Assembly: GCF_030512175.1 (NCBI RefSeq)
Contig: NZ_JAULBL010000001.1
Location: forward strand, 558,001-622,000
Source of the DNA: Paeniglutamicibacter sulfureus
Lineage (GTDB): Bacteria; Actinomycetota; Actinomycetes; Actinomycetales; Micrococcaceae
Length of the DNA stretch: 64,000 bases
Direction of reading: 5' to 3'
Made by a program: the position numbers and the translations under genes. Every line of letters begins with the position of its first letter. Position 1 is the stretch's first letter. The notes below the pieces were generated by a model, which saw only the letters and a list, made by a program, of their open reading frames with translations, was not told where the DNA came from and ran no database searches. Below are positions 17,736 to 26,647 of this stretch, piece after piece.

Positions 17736-19207
17736 TGCCGCTCCCCGGCAGTCGCAATGGTGTTGGGCCAGGGTTTTGGCCAGTTAGTGCCCCGTGCCTT
17801 CGGCACTCCGCAGGCATTGTGTGCAGTGGGAGAGGAATGTCCGGTCCGCTCCAGTTTGCGTTTGGTCCTCCGTGAATGGTGCAGTCGTCCGGCCCCATCG
17901 ACGAATGAACGCCATCCACGCTCGTTGTCCCACAGGCCCGTGCGCCCCGTCATCAGCAGGAACACCGCTGTGATGCTGTGGATCATCAGGATCGCCAGTC
18001 CGATGCCGGCAAGCCCCCACGTGTGCAGGGCATACCATCCGCCCACCCAGGTGCTGATCGAAATAAACGCATACACCCCTACGACCGCGCGCATGTTTCC
18101 GCGCACCCTGGCCGTGCTGACGCTTATGCCTACGATCAGGTGCGGGATTGCCGACGCCAAGATAAGTTGCAGGGTCGACGTCGCGTTTTCCGCGTAGTGC
18201 GGTCCCATCAAACGCAGAACAAACGGGGCAAAAACAATGCCTAGGATCGCGGCCGGAACCACCAGTTGGGCGCCATGAAACAACGCCCTGCGTGCGTATG
18301 CAGTTGCATGGGCCGGGTCGTGTACCGATTCGGCAATCAAGACGCTTCCCACGTTGCTGACGATCAGGTACAACGATTCCCCGATGGCGTTGGCAATGTA
18401 CCAGTACGCGCTGGCTTCGGCTCCGGCGACCTGGAGCACGATCAATGTCAGGACATCGTTGGTCGCAAACCAAAGCATGGTTGCCAGATGGTCGGACGCG
18501 GCAAAACGCACAATGCTTGATATCGGAACCCGCGTTTCCTTCGCCGGCCGGGAATCCCGGGCCGCAGCTTGGCGCGCGTACCGCAGAGCCAGTGCCGTGA
18601 TAAGAAGCACCGCCAGCAAGGCAGGGATCATGGTTGCCGCAAAAATTGCCCATGTGGCGGCACCGGCGAACAACGGAAGCAGGGCGATCTTGAACACGGA
18701 TGCGAGGCCGTTCTGAATCGGGACCCAGCCGGTACGGCGCAGACCGATGAGCACTTGATCCTGCAACACGTAGAGCACCCATGTCGCCGTGCCAACGACA
18801 AAGACAAGCATCGCCACCGGGTTGTCGCGAAGGAAGCCAAGTTTTTCGGCCCACAGGGGTTGTCCCAGAAGGAAGATCCCTGCCGCAAACATGGCGGCCC
18901 CGGCGCAGAACGCGTAGCAGCTCATGATGATCCGTGCTGTGCCGGATCCGGCCGCAGGCAGGAATCGAATCAGGCCGTTGTTCATCCCCAAGGTTGCAAA
19001 GTTGGCAAGCAAGGCGACGGTCGACATCAGTGCCACACCAATGCCGACTGCCGAGGTGGGGAGCCATCGGGCGGCGAGCGCCCAGAAGGCAAGCCCCAGC
19101 ACGGAGGTGAGTCCGGTGCCGATAATGAGGGCATCGGCACTGCGTCGTAACGGATCGTTGAACCGTGCCCTGAGCGAGCTGGCAATGCCGATCTTCTCGC
19201 TAGTCAT
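17732..19207 (-). CDS. Polysaccharide flippase (MOP/Wzx-like)
   Basis: A 491-residue membrane protein with about 12 helices and the layout of the oligosaccharide flippase branch of the MOP exporters: an N-terminal start DALIIGTGLTSVLGLAFWAL, paired helices in two halves, and a charged cytoplasmic C-terminus of about 70 residues rich in Arg, Lys and Trp. Such proteins move undecaprenyl-linked sugar units across the membrane. It overlaps the neighbouring genes by 4 and 8 bases, between GH16 and the large membrane protein. The long basic tail is unusual for Wzx. Confidence 0.8.
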   Translation of the reverse strand: MTSEKIGIASSLRARFNDPLRRSADALIIGTGLTSVLGLAFWALAARWLPTSAVGIGVALMSTVALLANFATLGMNNGLIRFLPAAGSGTARIIMSCYAFCAGAAMFAAGIFLLGQPLWAEKLGFLRDNPVAMLVFVVGTATWVLYVLQDQVLIGLRRTGWVPIQNGLASVFKIALLPLFAGAATWAIFAATMIPALLAVLLITALALRYARQAAARDSRPAKETRVPISSIVRFAASDHLATMLWFATNDVLTLIVLQVAGAEASAYWYIANAIGESLYLIVSNVGSVLIAESVHDPAHATAYARRALFHGAQLVVPAAILGIVFAPFVLRLMGPHYAENATSTLQLILASAIPHLIVGISVSTARVRGNMRAVVGVYAFISISTWVGGWYALHTWGLAGIGLAILMIHSITAVFLLMTGRTGLWDNERGWRSFVDGAGRLHHSRRTKRKLERTGHSSPTAHNACGVPKARGTNWPKPWPNTIATAGERQ

Positions 19208-20150
19208 TTTTCAGGATCCGGACGTGGTCAATGCTCATCGTCGCGGGAAAAACCGTTGACTCGTCGGGGTTTCCGGGAAAGTCTCCCCCGACGGCAAGGT
19301 TCATCACCAGGTACATGGGTTCATCCGGAACCCGTTCGTCGTCCAGCTGCCACACCTGCTTTCCGTCCAGGAAGAACTTCAGCCGACCGGGCGTCCAGTC
19401 CAGCCCGACGGTGTGCCAGCCTTCGGTGAGCGTGTATCCGCCGGGGACCGCATATTTATGGCCGAGCGAGCGTTCCGCGTCGTTCTTTGGATGCATGCGC
19501 ATCCGAAGTATCCCCGGTTTATGGCCCAGCAATTCCAGCAAGTCGACCTCGGGGACCGGTTCCGTGCTTGCCGGAAGCATCCAGATCGCCGGCCATAGTC
19601 CACGGCCCGCCGGCATTTTGAGCCGGACCTCGACCTTTCCGTAGGTGAACGCGAATTTCGCCGGCTTATCGTATGCCGGGGGTCCGGTCGTGACCATGCC
19701 CGAGGCATAGTCGAACGGTTTGCCCTCCGAGTCGTAAACCCGGCGATCCTCCGCCGTCAGGTTCAGGATCCCGTTGGCGATTTTCGCTTGCTCCGGCATG
19801 TACCATTCGAGCTCGTTATTCGTGGCAATGGTGCAACCACCCTTGTCCCACCAATGGCACCGATTCCAGATCGACTCATTCAGGGTGTTTTCATCAAAAC
19901 GTTCATCCAGCAAGATCCTTTCGTCGGCCGGTTCGACGGGCACCACGGATGCCCCCGGTTCGGATTCTCCCGCCGGATCTGCAGGTTTCCCCTGCCTCGG
20001 GGAATCATTGGTTCCCGTCGTTCCGACCGCCGAGGCAAGCGGCGAAAAATCCGTGTCAAGGATTTGATGGCGGGTGCTGGTGGCCAATGAGAAAACCAGG
20101 GACAGTGCAATTGCAGCACCAATCGCTGCTCCCCAGATCCTGTTAAACAT
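19200..20150 (-). CDS. Membrane-anchored family 16 glycoside hydrolase
   Basis: A 316-residue secreted or anchored glycanase. One hydrophobic segment (residues 7-24) can serve as signal anchor, then a Pro/Gly/Ser-rich linker runs to about residue 75. The GH16 domain follows, with NNELEWYMPE, GRGLWPAIWMLPA and the catalytic ExDxxE motif EVDLLE (nucleophile Glu201, Asp203, acid/base Glu206). GH16 enzymes cut beta-1,3 or mixed-linked glucans and similar polymers. In a polysaccharide operon it may trim or release the polymer made by its neighbours. It overlaps both neighbours by 8 bases. Confidence 0.9.
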   Translation of the reverse strand: MFNRIWGAAIGAAIALSLVFSLATSTRHQILDTDFSPLASAVGTTGTNDSPRQGKPADPAGESEPGASVVPVEPADERILLDERFDENTLNESIWNRCHWWDKGGCTIATNNELEWYMPEQAKIANGILNLTAEDRRVYDSEGKPFDYASGMVTTGPPAYDKPAKFAFTYGKVEVRLKMPAGRGLWPAIWMLPASTEPVPEVDLLELLGHKPGILRMRMHPKNDAERSLGHKYAVPGGYTLTEGWHTVGLDWTPGRLKFFLDGKQVWQLDDERVPDEPMYLVMNLAVGGDFPGNPDESTVFPATMSIDHVRILKND

Positions 20151-21183
20151 CGCGGAATCCCAACAGGCGTTTTACGAGTCCGCGTATGGCGGCATCTGCG
20201 CGGGTCCACGGCAGGCGGTCCAACCGCAACTCGGCATAGTCGTAGGCAACTGCTCCCAGCTTCTCCTTGAACTGTGCCAGGGCCTCCGATTCGCCGGACT
20301 CCCCCATATGGTATGTGGTGCACCCCAATTCACAGGCACGTTCCATGTTTTTCCACTGCACCAAATATCCCGCGCCGCTCTTGCCGACCCGTTCGCGGTC
20401 CATGGCACCGAGCGTGTAATGGGCGGTACCGGCCAACATGACAATCGAGCCGGCCGCGGGTTTGCCGTCTACGTATGCGATCGTCACCTGGTACCCACTG
20501 CCCAGATGTCGGGCCAGCAATTGCAATTTGCCCAAGGGGTCACGCCGTTTGGCGCGGACATGAGCCAACGCCCGCGGCTCATGCTGTTGCCCCGCCCACC
20601 GGTCAATCGACAGAAGGTACAGGGCATAGAAGTCGCGCAGGAGTGCATCGGTGTGGCCCATTTCGATGCGCACGCCTTCACGCTCGGCCATGCGGACGTG
20701 GCGGCGCGAGGACTGGGACATGCCCTTCCAGACGCTTTCGGCACCGCCACTGAGGTCTACTGCGTGGGCACGACGCGGGATGGCGAGCACCCCCTCGTCG
20801 ACGGCATCGGCCCACGCCTGCCATTTCTTCGGGTCCGGCCAGATGCCTATGCGCTGTAGACGAAGTTTACGCAGGTCATGCAGGATCGCCCGAGTCGTTT
20901 CTGCATCCGCTTCCGCCCCCACCAAGCCGCCGACTCCCCAGCCCGGTGGGTAGGACTGAAGCCATCCGCCCAGTCCGGCAAGTCCTCGACGTTGGACCAG
21001 CGGAAGCAGGAATTCGCGGCCGTCGGCAAAGCTGTAGAGCCTGCTGGCGTCCCGATAGCGGCCGCCGGAAGTCAGCGCATCGACCCACTCGGGGGCGTGG
21101 TCGGGTAGCGCCTCCTGGTCGGCGTCCAGCATGCTGCGCCATTTTTTCCGGGGAACCGGTGATACCACCACTGGTTCAAGCAT
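20143..21183 (-). CDS. FemAB/GNAT-type acyl or aminoacyl transferase
   Basis: A 346-residue cytoplasmic protein of the BioF2-like GNAT fold (Acetyltransf_6/FemAB-like). Typical segments are SYPPGWGVGGLVG, SSRRHVRMAEREGV, AYVDGKPAAGSIVML, and the C-terminal YHMGESGESEALAQFKEKLG, which matches the GxSG...FKxxFG ending of FemAB relatives. I use ATG 21183 (MLEPVVV), with AGGTGGGG just upstream; a longer start at 21210 is possible. Related proteins add amino acids to wall precursors or acyl groups to exopolysaccharides. The deacetylase gene overlaps it, so a concerted deacetylation and N-acylation of the glycan is a reasonable guess. Confidence 0.8.
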   Translation of the reverse strand: MLEPVVVSPVPRKKWRSMLDADQEALPDHAPEWVDALTSGGRYRDASRLYSFADGREFLLPLVQRRGLAGLGGWLQSYPPGWGVGGLVGAEADAETTRAILHDLRKLRLQRIGIWPDPKKWQAWADAVDEGVLAIPRRAHAVDLSGGAESVWKGMSQSSRRHVRMAEREGVRIEMGHTDALLRDFYALYLLSIDRWAGQQHEPRALAHVRAKRRDPLGKLQLLARHLGSGYQVTIAYVDGKPAAGSIVMLAGTAHYTLGAMDRERVGKSGAGYLVQWKNMERACELGCTTYHMGESGESEALAQFKEKLGAVAYDYAELRLDRLPWTRADAAIRGLVKRLLGFRDV

Positions 21184-21982
21184 TGGATCCCCACCTCGCC
21201 TTTGACGCACGGAACCGGCGCGCCTGCCGCCAGACGTGGGTACGCCAGCGTTCCTGTGGGCGGGCCCGTTTCACGGCCGTGCCTGCCAACACCGCTTCAA
21301 GGTGTTCCACGCTGCAATCGGCCATCACCGTATACCGGGCCAGGGCGAAAGGGTCGTCCTGCGGATGACTCAGTGCGTTGCGCACGGCCGCTGCCGAGGA
21401 GTACCCGGCCTCGATGACCATTTGCCTGACTGCCTTGTCGTGATAGCCGTGCGGGTAGGCGAAGGTGTCCACCGGCCGCTCGATCAGTTCTTCCAGGGCC
21501 TTTTTGCTTCCGGCGATTTCCCGGGATGCGGCCTCCCGTCCTATGCAGTCAAGTTGCGGGTGGGTCACGCTGTGCGCACCCATCTCGACGCCGTCACCGG
21601 CAAGCTCCCTGATGGCCGAGCCGTCAAGCATGGGCAGTTCCCCGGCGCCCACCGGCCCAAGCCATTCGCTGCGACCACCGACCACTCCCGTTGTCACATA
21701 CAAGGTGGCCGGCAATCCGCGATGCTTCAACACCGGCCAGGCATTCGAGGCGAAATCGGCGAATCCATCATCGAAGGTCACCGCAACGCTCCGAGGCGGC
21801 ACTTCGGCACCCGATCGGATCAGGTTGACCACTTCCCCGACGGACAGCCCCGTGTACCCGAGCCTGAGCAGCGCATCCATGTGGTCGGCGAACAGCTTGC
21901 ATGTCACTGCCCAAGGGCCGAAGCCCACGGGTGCATCGTCCTGGACGGAATGGTAGAGCAGGATCGGGATCACCGTGTTCAT
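21176..21982 (-). CDS. Polysaccharide deacetylase (NodB domain, CE4)
   Basis: A 268-residue carbohydrate esterase family 4 protein. It opens with PILLYHSV, followed by motif 1 TFDDGFADF (catalytic base and metal Asp), motif 2 MGAHSVTHPQL (metal-binding His pair) and the later FAYPHGYHD motif. No signal peptide is visible, so it may act inside the cell on a lipid-linked or nucleotide-linked sugar, or be exported by another route. It overlaps the FemAB-like gene by 8 bases and the glycosyltransferase by 4. The likely role is removal of N-acetyl groups from the locus glycan. Confidence 0.9.
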   Translation of the reverse strand: MNTVIPILLYHSVQDDAPVGFGPWAVTCKLFADHMDALLRLGYTGLSVGEVVNLIRSGAEVPPRSVAVTFDDGFADFASNAWPVLKHRGLPATLYVTTGVVGGRSEWLGPVGAGELPMLDGSAIRELAGDGVEMGAHSVTHPQLDCIGREAASREIAGSKKALEELIERPVDTFAYPHGYHDKAVRQMVIEAGYSSAAAVRNALSHPQDDPFALARYTVMADCSVEHLEAVLAGTAVKRARPQERWRTHVWRQARRFRASKARWGSNA

Positions 21983-23505
21983 GGTGTTCCCCCTGCAACG
22001 ATCTGGCGCTTCAGGTGGCGTCGGCTTCGCAGGTACCTCCAGGGCCCGGACAGGAGGCCGCGCCGGTGTTCGCGCAGCAGATCCCTTGGATAGGGCGGAA
22101 GCCCGGCGACGACAGGCGGGTTCATGATGTTGGTTGCGCGCGACCGCAGGATTGAGGCATTCCCGGCAAATGCGAGCACCATGCGCGGATCGTGCATAAG
22201 ACAGCGCATCAGGTGCGCCCCCAGTCCGGCACCGTATCCGTAGACCTGGCGGCGCAGCGCAGCATAGTCTCGGTGGTGCGGATGCAAAACGATCGCGGCC
22301 GGTTCATACACGAGCCGGTTCCCCGAAGCCAGGACGTCATGGAATGCCGCCAAGTCGTCGCCACCCATCGCCACGGTTCCGGTGCCCAGGGCGGCTTCGA
22401 ATCCCCCGGCATTTTGCAGGTACCTTGTCTGGAACGCCATGTTGGCCCCGGATCCGCAGGCTCCGGAGGTGTACGGCATCAGGGGAAACTCTGCATTGCC
22501 CCGGGTTCCGTCGAAGACGCGCCGGTGCAGCCCCTTGTCATAGGTCATGTTGCCTTCCACCCATTGTTGCGGAAGGGTGTCAAGCTCACGCGGAGCGATC
22601 ATGCCGGTAACACAGACCGCGGACGGATCTTCGGCAAAGACCTTCACCAGACGTTCGAGCCAGCGGCGGTCGGCCAGGACATCATCGTCGGTGAAGGCGA
22701 CGACGTCCGTGGCGATGTGCGGCATTGCGGCATTGTGCGCGTGGGCGAGTCCCGGTCTGTCTTCGCGCACATAGACCAACCGCGGGTCTTGCCGGGTGCG
22801 CAGGGCCATGAGTTCGGCGGTACGCTTGTCCGACGGCGCGTTGTCCACAACGACGATGCGCTCGGCCCTCAGGGTCCCGGACTCAATCGAAGCCAGACAC
22901 TCCACCAGCTGTTCGGGGCGATTGCGCGTCGCGAGGACAACGGTGACCGAGGGGTAAACGTTCGGGTTGGACGAGGTGGATCGATCCGCGCCGGCAGCTT
23001 CGGGCCATGCTCTCGCGGCCAAATGCTGACGGACCACCGCCGGGGTGACGGTTTCATGCTCGGCCAGTTGGAAGCTCAGTTTGGACACTGGGTCGCCGTC
23101 CCTGGTGAGCAGGCACAGCACCTTCCGATACCTGGCTCCGGATTCAAGCGCATCCAGCGTTGCCGATGGGTTCTTCAGGTCGATGATCAACGGCAGCACC
23201 GGAAGAACCATCCCCATGCCTGCGGATCTCCCGCCAGACTTCCGTATCTTGAAATGGCTGGCGGTCGCCAACGCCATTCCGGCCAACACGCTCGCGAACA
23301 ACGCACTGACTGCCGCTCTACCGATTTCAGCCGTACCGACCTGTGCGCCGCCCTGCGTTCCGCCTTGAGGCCATTTCAACCCTTGACGGCTGCCTCGAAC
23401 CGGCATCACGCGCGCACTGTCAGTGATACGCCCAAGACCCCGCGACAGACGTTCAGGTTGTCCCTGGTAGCCCGGTAAAATTTTCGGGCTCGTTTTCGAC
23501 ATCAT
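21979..23505 (-). CDS. Family 2 glycosyltransferase with N-terminal extension
   Basis: A 508-residue protein and first gene of the seven-gene operon. The GT-A domain spans about residues 185-430: SVTVVLATRNRPEQLVECLA, VVVDNAPSDKRT, the acceptor-site FTDDDVLADRRWLE with the DDD metal motif, and GGDDLAAFHDVLASG as the conserved catalytic-base region. About 180 residues precede it, with a hydrophobic stretch near residues 62-82, which suggests membrane association. ATG 23505 has a G-rich ribosome site, GGGGG, 8 bases upstream, within the ACTTGGGGG element. The donor sugar cannot be read from sequence. Confidence 0.88.
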   Translation of the reverse strand: MMSKTSPKILPGYQGQPERLSRGLGRITDSARVMPVRGSRQGLKWPQGGTQGGAQVGTAEIGRAAVSALFASVLAGMALATASHFKIRKSGGRSAGMGMVLPVLPLIIDLKNPSATLDALESGARYRKVLCLLTRDGDPVSKLSFQLAEHETVTPAVVRQHLAARAWPEAAGADRSTSSNPNVYPSVTVVLATRNRPEQLVECLASIESGTLRAERIVVVDNAPSDKRTAELMALRTRQDPRLVYVREDRPGLAHAHNAAMPHIATDVVAFTDDDVLADRRWLERLVKVFAEDPSAVCVTGMIAPRELDTLPQQWVEGNMTYDKGLHRRVFDGTRGNAEFPLMPYTSGACGSGANMAFQTRYLQNAGGFEAALGTGTVAMGGDDLAAFHDVLASGNRLVYEPAAIVLHPHHRDYAALRRQVYGYGAGLGAHLMRCLMHDPRMVLAFAGNASILRSRATNIMNPPVVAGLPPYPRDLLREHRRGLLSGPWRYLRSRRHLKRQIVAGGTP

Positions 23506-23513
23506 GCTTTATT

Positions 23514-23522
23514 CCCCCAAGT
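23514..23522 (-). promoter_or_regulatory. ACTTGGGGG element before the seven-gene operon
   Basis: Minus strand ACTTGGGGG ends 8 bases before the ATG of the 508-residue glycosyltransferase. The same nine bases stand at exactly the same distance before the glycosyltransferase at 25839. It may be both a weak ribosome site and a regulator half-site. Confidence 0.5.
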
Positions 23523-23782
23523 TCGACCGCCTGGATCCAGCTCCCAAAGCTGTTTCGTGGCGGGGTGCTCATTAAAGAATTGCTTGTCCGCTTGGCGTCA
23601 TCGCGGAAAGACCTCCCTCTGCGCGGCAAGAAGCATCCCAAAGAACAGTCATGTGTCCCGTCAGTGCCGGCGCGGCTGTTCCGCCATGAAATGGGCTCGG
23701 GATCGAAGCCGTTGTCTCCTGGCATCGAGTCGCCCGCCATTGAATCAAGATAACCACAGCCGCCCCCAGTGGTGGTTTTAAG

Positions 23783-23802
23783 TGGCGAAGACTAGTTCGC
23801 CA
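23783..23802. repeat. Perfect 7-bp inverted repeat
   Basis: TGGCGAA (23783-23789), GACTAG spacer, TTCGCCA (23796-23802), about 280 bases upstream of the seven-gene operon. A possible operator. Confidence 0.5.
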
Positions 23803-24076
23803 TTGAAACAGCACCCTACGCCTTGACAGGCAAATTTTGAAGAGCGGTTGGACTATTTGGCAAACGCGAGACTCTCGGGCACCACTCGGTTGCACATCAG
23901 CATCATCGTCGTTGTCGCACACGGCCTGTCGATGCGCCGACCACACATTGTCGAACTGCCGCAGACAAGGGTGCCGCTGGCGGAGAAACCCGCGAACGTC
24001 CCCTCGACCGGCCTTGGAGCGCAGACGGTCCCCGCAGGCGGGACATCGCGGACCCTTGGTCATCATGGCAGAGCAA

Positions 24077-25036
24077 CTATGCGACATTCCTGAGAGGTTC
24101 CGGGACAAGCGAGCCACGCGCATAACCTACACATGTCGCCAGGAGTCCACCTACGATCGCCAGGGACATTCCCAACGGCCTAAGCGAACGGTTCCTCAAC
24201 GCCGTTCCAATGCCCTGACTGACCCCGGCAGGCAGAACGGTCAATACGTAGGATTTCTCCGTGTGCAGACTTTCCGCGTGCTCGTTGATCCGGGCGGACT
24301 GACGCCTGACTATGACTGACTTGCTCACTCCCTCCCAATAGCAGCGCCTCATGAAGTAAGCCAACCGGTGACGTTCCAGGGTGACCCGGTGATTCACCAC
24401 AGCCTTGCGGCAAAGCACCACTCGATGGTTTGCCGAATGTTGCCTCATGCGCATGGATAGCTCGGTTTCTTCGCCGCCGACAGGTTTGGCACCGATCCTT
24501 CCAAGTCCGGACGAAAAGCCACCGCTGTCGACTATGCTCGCGCGTCTAAATCCCATGGATGATCCAATAGGGTTCCTGATGTAATCGCCATCCGCGGGAA
24601 GCCCGACATAGCTGCAACCGACAACCCACAGGAACTCTTCGGGAAACCAGGATGGCGGTTGTCCTGCATCCCATTTAGGCAGCGCCATTCCGCCGACTCC
24701 AACCACGTCGGAGTGAATAAACGGTTCGGTCATGTACCGGACCCATTGCGTGTCCGCAACCGCATCGTCATCAAGAAATAGGACGATTTCTCCCGATGCC
24801 CTGGCGACTCCCGAGTTCCTTGCCCCTGAGAGCCCTTTGGCTTCAGTGTTCGCGACCACCACTGCATCCGAGAATTGCTCTCGGGCCCGCTCCAACAATC
24901 GTGGATTGTAGTCAATCACGATGATCACTTCTGCTGGATCCATCGACTGGCAGGCCAGTGAAGCCCTGGCCCTGACCAAGTCGTTCCAGCGTGATTCGGT
25001 AAATGCACAAATGACAACAGAAACTAAACGTTTCAT
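24077..25036 (-). CDS. Family 2 glycosyltransferase
   Basis: A 319-residue GT-A transferase. The start ATG 25036 (MKRLVSVVICAFTESRW) overlaps the preceding glycosyltransferase stop by 4 bases (ATGA); a longer frame from 25090 lies inside that gene. Motifs: SVVICAFTESRW, EVIIVIDYNPRLL, GLSGARNSGV, FLDDDAVADTQWV with the metal-binding DDD, and GGEETELSMRMRQ as the catalytic-base region. A C-terminal hydrophobic stretch (PLGMSLAIVGGLLATCVGYA) could anchor it to the membrane. AT content by eye is higher than in the core genes, in line with acquisition by transfer. Confidence 0.88.
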   Translation of the reverse strand: MKRLVSVVICAFTESRWNDLVRARASLACQSMDPAEVIIVIDYNPRLLERAREQFSDAVVVANTEAKGLSGARNSGVARASGEIVLFLDDDAVADTQWVRYMTEPFIHSDVVGVGGMALPKWDAGQPPSWFPEEFLWVVGCSYVGLPADGDYIRNPIGSSMGFRRASIVDSGGFSSGLGRIGAKPVGGEETELSMRMRQHSANHRVVLCRKAVVNHRVTLERHRLAYFMRRCYWEGVSKSVIVRRQSARINEHAESLHTEKSYVLTVLPAGVSQGIGTALRNRSLRPLGMSLAIVGGLLATCVGYARGSLVPEPLRNVA

Positions 25037-25839
25037 GCCTGGCCTAGGCCTCTCCGGTGCAGGGTGTTCCCAGCTGTTCGGGCATTCCAAAACGAATCGG
25101 GAGCGCCCGCTGACCGCGCGACAGACATTCTTTCGACAATCAAGGTGCGCAGACAGCGGCCACCGTCCCGGAACGTGTTCAGGTTACTTTCACCGTTGAG
25201 CCGATCCGCCTCGAAGCTTGGAACTTCTGCGATCTTCAGTCCCGCCTTGACTGCACGAATGCTCATCATCGTTTCGATCTCAAAACCGTCACCCCAAACG
25301 TGGCCAAGAGACGAATTGAAAGGATCCGGGAAGTCGAATGCCTCCACGCTTTCCTTTGTCATGGCGTTGAACCCGTAGCAGAGGTCTGTGTAGGCGGTTC
25401 TGAAGAAAGCGTTGGCGATGCCATTCAGGAAATGATTCCCCAATGTCCGAAGTCTCGTGATATCGGTGCTTCCGCCCCCTGGCAGGAACCGGCTGCCCCT
25501 GACATATTCCGCACCGTCGTCCATGGCCGAAAGAAAAGCCGCAATTTCGGCTGGGTCCATGGAACCATCCGCATCGATGGCCACGATCCGTTCACAACTC
25601 GCCGAAGCGAAACCTGCGACGAGGGCGTTGCCTTTGCCCTTTCGAGCTTGTTGAATCACCACGATGTCAGGAATGACGTCCCGAGCAACCCCCACTGTTC
25701 CGTCGGTTGATCCTCCATCGACGAGAATGAATTCATCTATTCCAGGCGGCAATGCCTCGAGCACATGGCCCACGTTTAGTTCTTCGTTGAACGTGGGCAC
25801 GACAAGCGAAACGCTTGCACCACTTTGTAAACCGCGCAT
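25033..25839 (-). CDS. Family 2 glycosyltransferase, dolichyl-phosphate hexose synthase type
   Basis: A 268-residue protein close to DPM1/DPG synthases: SLVVPTFNEELNVGHVLEAL, ILVDGGSTDGT, the RKGKGNALVAGF nucleotide-binding region, IAIDADGSMDPAEI with the DAD metal motif, RGSRFLPGGGSTDITRLRT, and the late EVPSFEADRLNGESNL. There are no membrane helices. Such enzymes charge polyprenyl phosphate with a hexose, the first step toward GT-C use in the same locus. The ATG has GGGGG 8 bases upstream, within the ACTTGGGGG element. It is the first gene of a two-gene unit. Confidence 0.88.
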   Translation of the reverse strand: MRGLQSGASVSLVVPTFNEELNVGHVLEALPPGIDEFILVDGGSTDGTVGVARDVIPDIVVIQQARKGKGNALVAGFASASCERIVAIDADGSMDPAEIAAFLSAMDDGAEYVRGSRFLPGGGSTDITRLRTLGNHFLNGIANAFFRTAYTDLCYGFNAMTKESVEAFDFPDPFNSSLGHVWGDGFEIETMMSIRAVKAGLKIAEVPSFEADRLNGESNLNTFRDGGRCLRTLIVERMSVARSAGAPDSFWNARTAGNTLHRRGLGQA

Positions 25840-25847
25840 CTAAATTA

Positions 25848-25856
25848 CCCCCAAGT
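25848..25856 (-). promoter_or_regulatory. ACTTGGGGG element before the two-gene glycosyltransferase unit
   Basis: Minus strand ACTTGGGGG, 8 bases before the ATG at 25839 and just downstream of a possible -10 TAAACT. It is identical in sequence and spacing to the copy at 23522-23514. Confidence 0.5.
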
Positions 25857-26205
25857 AGTTTAGGAAAGTTGCATCCCAAAAATGTGGATGCGGTGTCGCA
25901 TTGTCCGATCAATAGCGACGCAAGCGCGCAGTATCCCCATCGCGGCGACGGGGCATCCTGTGAGCGCTGTAAGCCCAAGGCTAGGCACCAAGACGGGGTT
26001 GGCCACGCGTAAAAAGCACTCTAGTGTGGGCGTTTTCCCCGGCGTTTCACCTAGCCCACTACTCACTTTCGAAGTAAGTTGACTACTCCCTGGATCTGCA
26101 CAGGACGCAGGTAGGGCATATGCGGAGCGGGCCGCATGTCAACCCGAAAAAGTTGCTCCGCGAGCTTGGACCTCATGCCTTGTAGTGAGGGAGTACATGA
26201 ATCGA

Positions 26206-26251
26206 CGTCAGCCTTCGCCGACCGCACAAGGCAAATTGGCGAAGACTGACG
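26206..26251. repeat. 14-bp imperfect inverted repeat
   Basis: CGTCAGCCTTCGCC (26206-26219) and GGCGAAGACTGACG (26238-26251) pair at 13 of 14 positions around an 18-base loop, in the non-coding region. It may be a terminator or a small-RNA stem. Confidence 0.55.
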
Positions 26252-26647
26252 GGCGACGAGCTTTTGTCTTGAACTGCTCAACGGTCGGTAGCAACAGGTG
26301 TTGTCCGGGACCGGCTAAGGGTGCCTCTTCAGTAGGACAAGGAGCCGGCGGCTGCTGGGGGGTCGATCGCCCAAGATGGACAATCGCCAACCGCCGACTC
26401 CAGTCCTGAATACGCAGGCGGTTTACGCTAACGCCTGCCTATACCCGGCGTATTATTCGAATGGAAATCGCGAATCCAGTGCACGTAATTCGATCAACCA
26501 ACCAATATTCTTCCCCGGGCTAATTCAAAGAATAGTCAGGTCATGGGACGATAACCACGCGTATTGGATACCTTATTGTTGACCGGTAACTACGCGAAAT
26601 TGTCGATCGTCCACTCGAATTTCCACCAACGCCTTCGATTGCTCAGC

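Larger units (their letters stand above)
23506..24076. other. Intergenic region inside the polysaccharide locus
   Basis: 571 bases between two glycosyltransferase genes. Minus-strand frames are open for part of it (23572-24123) but show no recognisable domain apart from a CPACG pair. It contains a perfect inverted repeat TGGCGAA-GACTAG-TTCGCCA (23783-23802), an AACCAC/GTGGTT hairpin around 23754-23777, two copies of CGCCATTGAA, and ACTTGGGGG on the minus strand at 23522-23514 just before the operon start. I read it as the promoter region of the seven-gene operon, possibly with a gene remnant. Confidence 0.5.
25840..26647. other. Long non-coding region between glycosyltransferases and LAL regulators
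   Basis: About 800 bases with no convincing gene and visibly higher AT content. It holds ACTTGGGGG (minus, 25856-25848), a possible -10 TAAACT (minus, 25862-25857), ACTCACT-TTCGA-AGTAAGT (26061-26079), and a 14-base inverted repeat with one mismatch, CGTCAGCCTTCGCC (26206-26219) and GGCGAAGACTGACG (26238-26251). A hairpin GCAGGCG/CGCCTGC near 26415-26440 lies downstream of the LAL gene and may act as its terminator. It could also encode a small RNA; nothing proves this. Confidence 0.5.

Noticed and set aside
23572-24123. 183-codon minus-strand frame in the glycosyltransferase gap
   Set aside because: A CPACG pair suggests a zinc site, but the rest has no domain, the frame overlaps the GT2 end and codon use is not gene-like.
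26185-26409. Short plus-strand frame in the non-coding region
   Set aside because: No ribosome site, poor composition, and it runs through inverted repeats.
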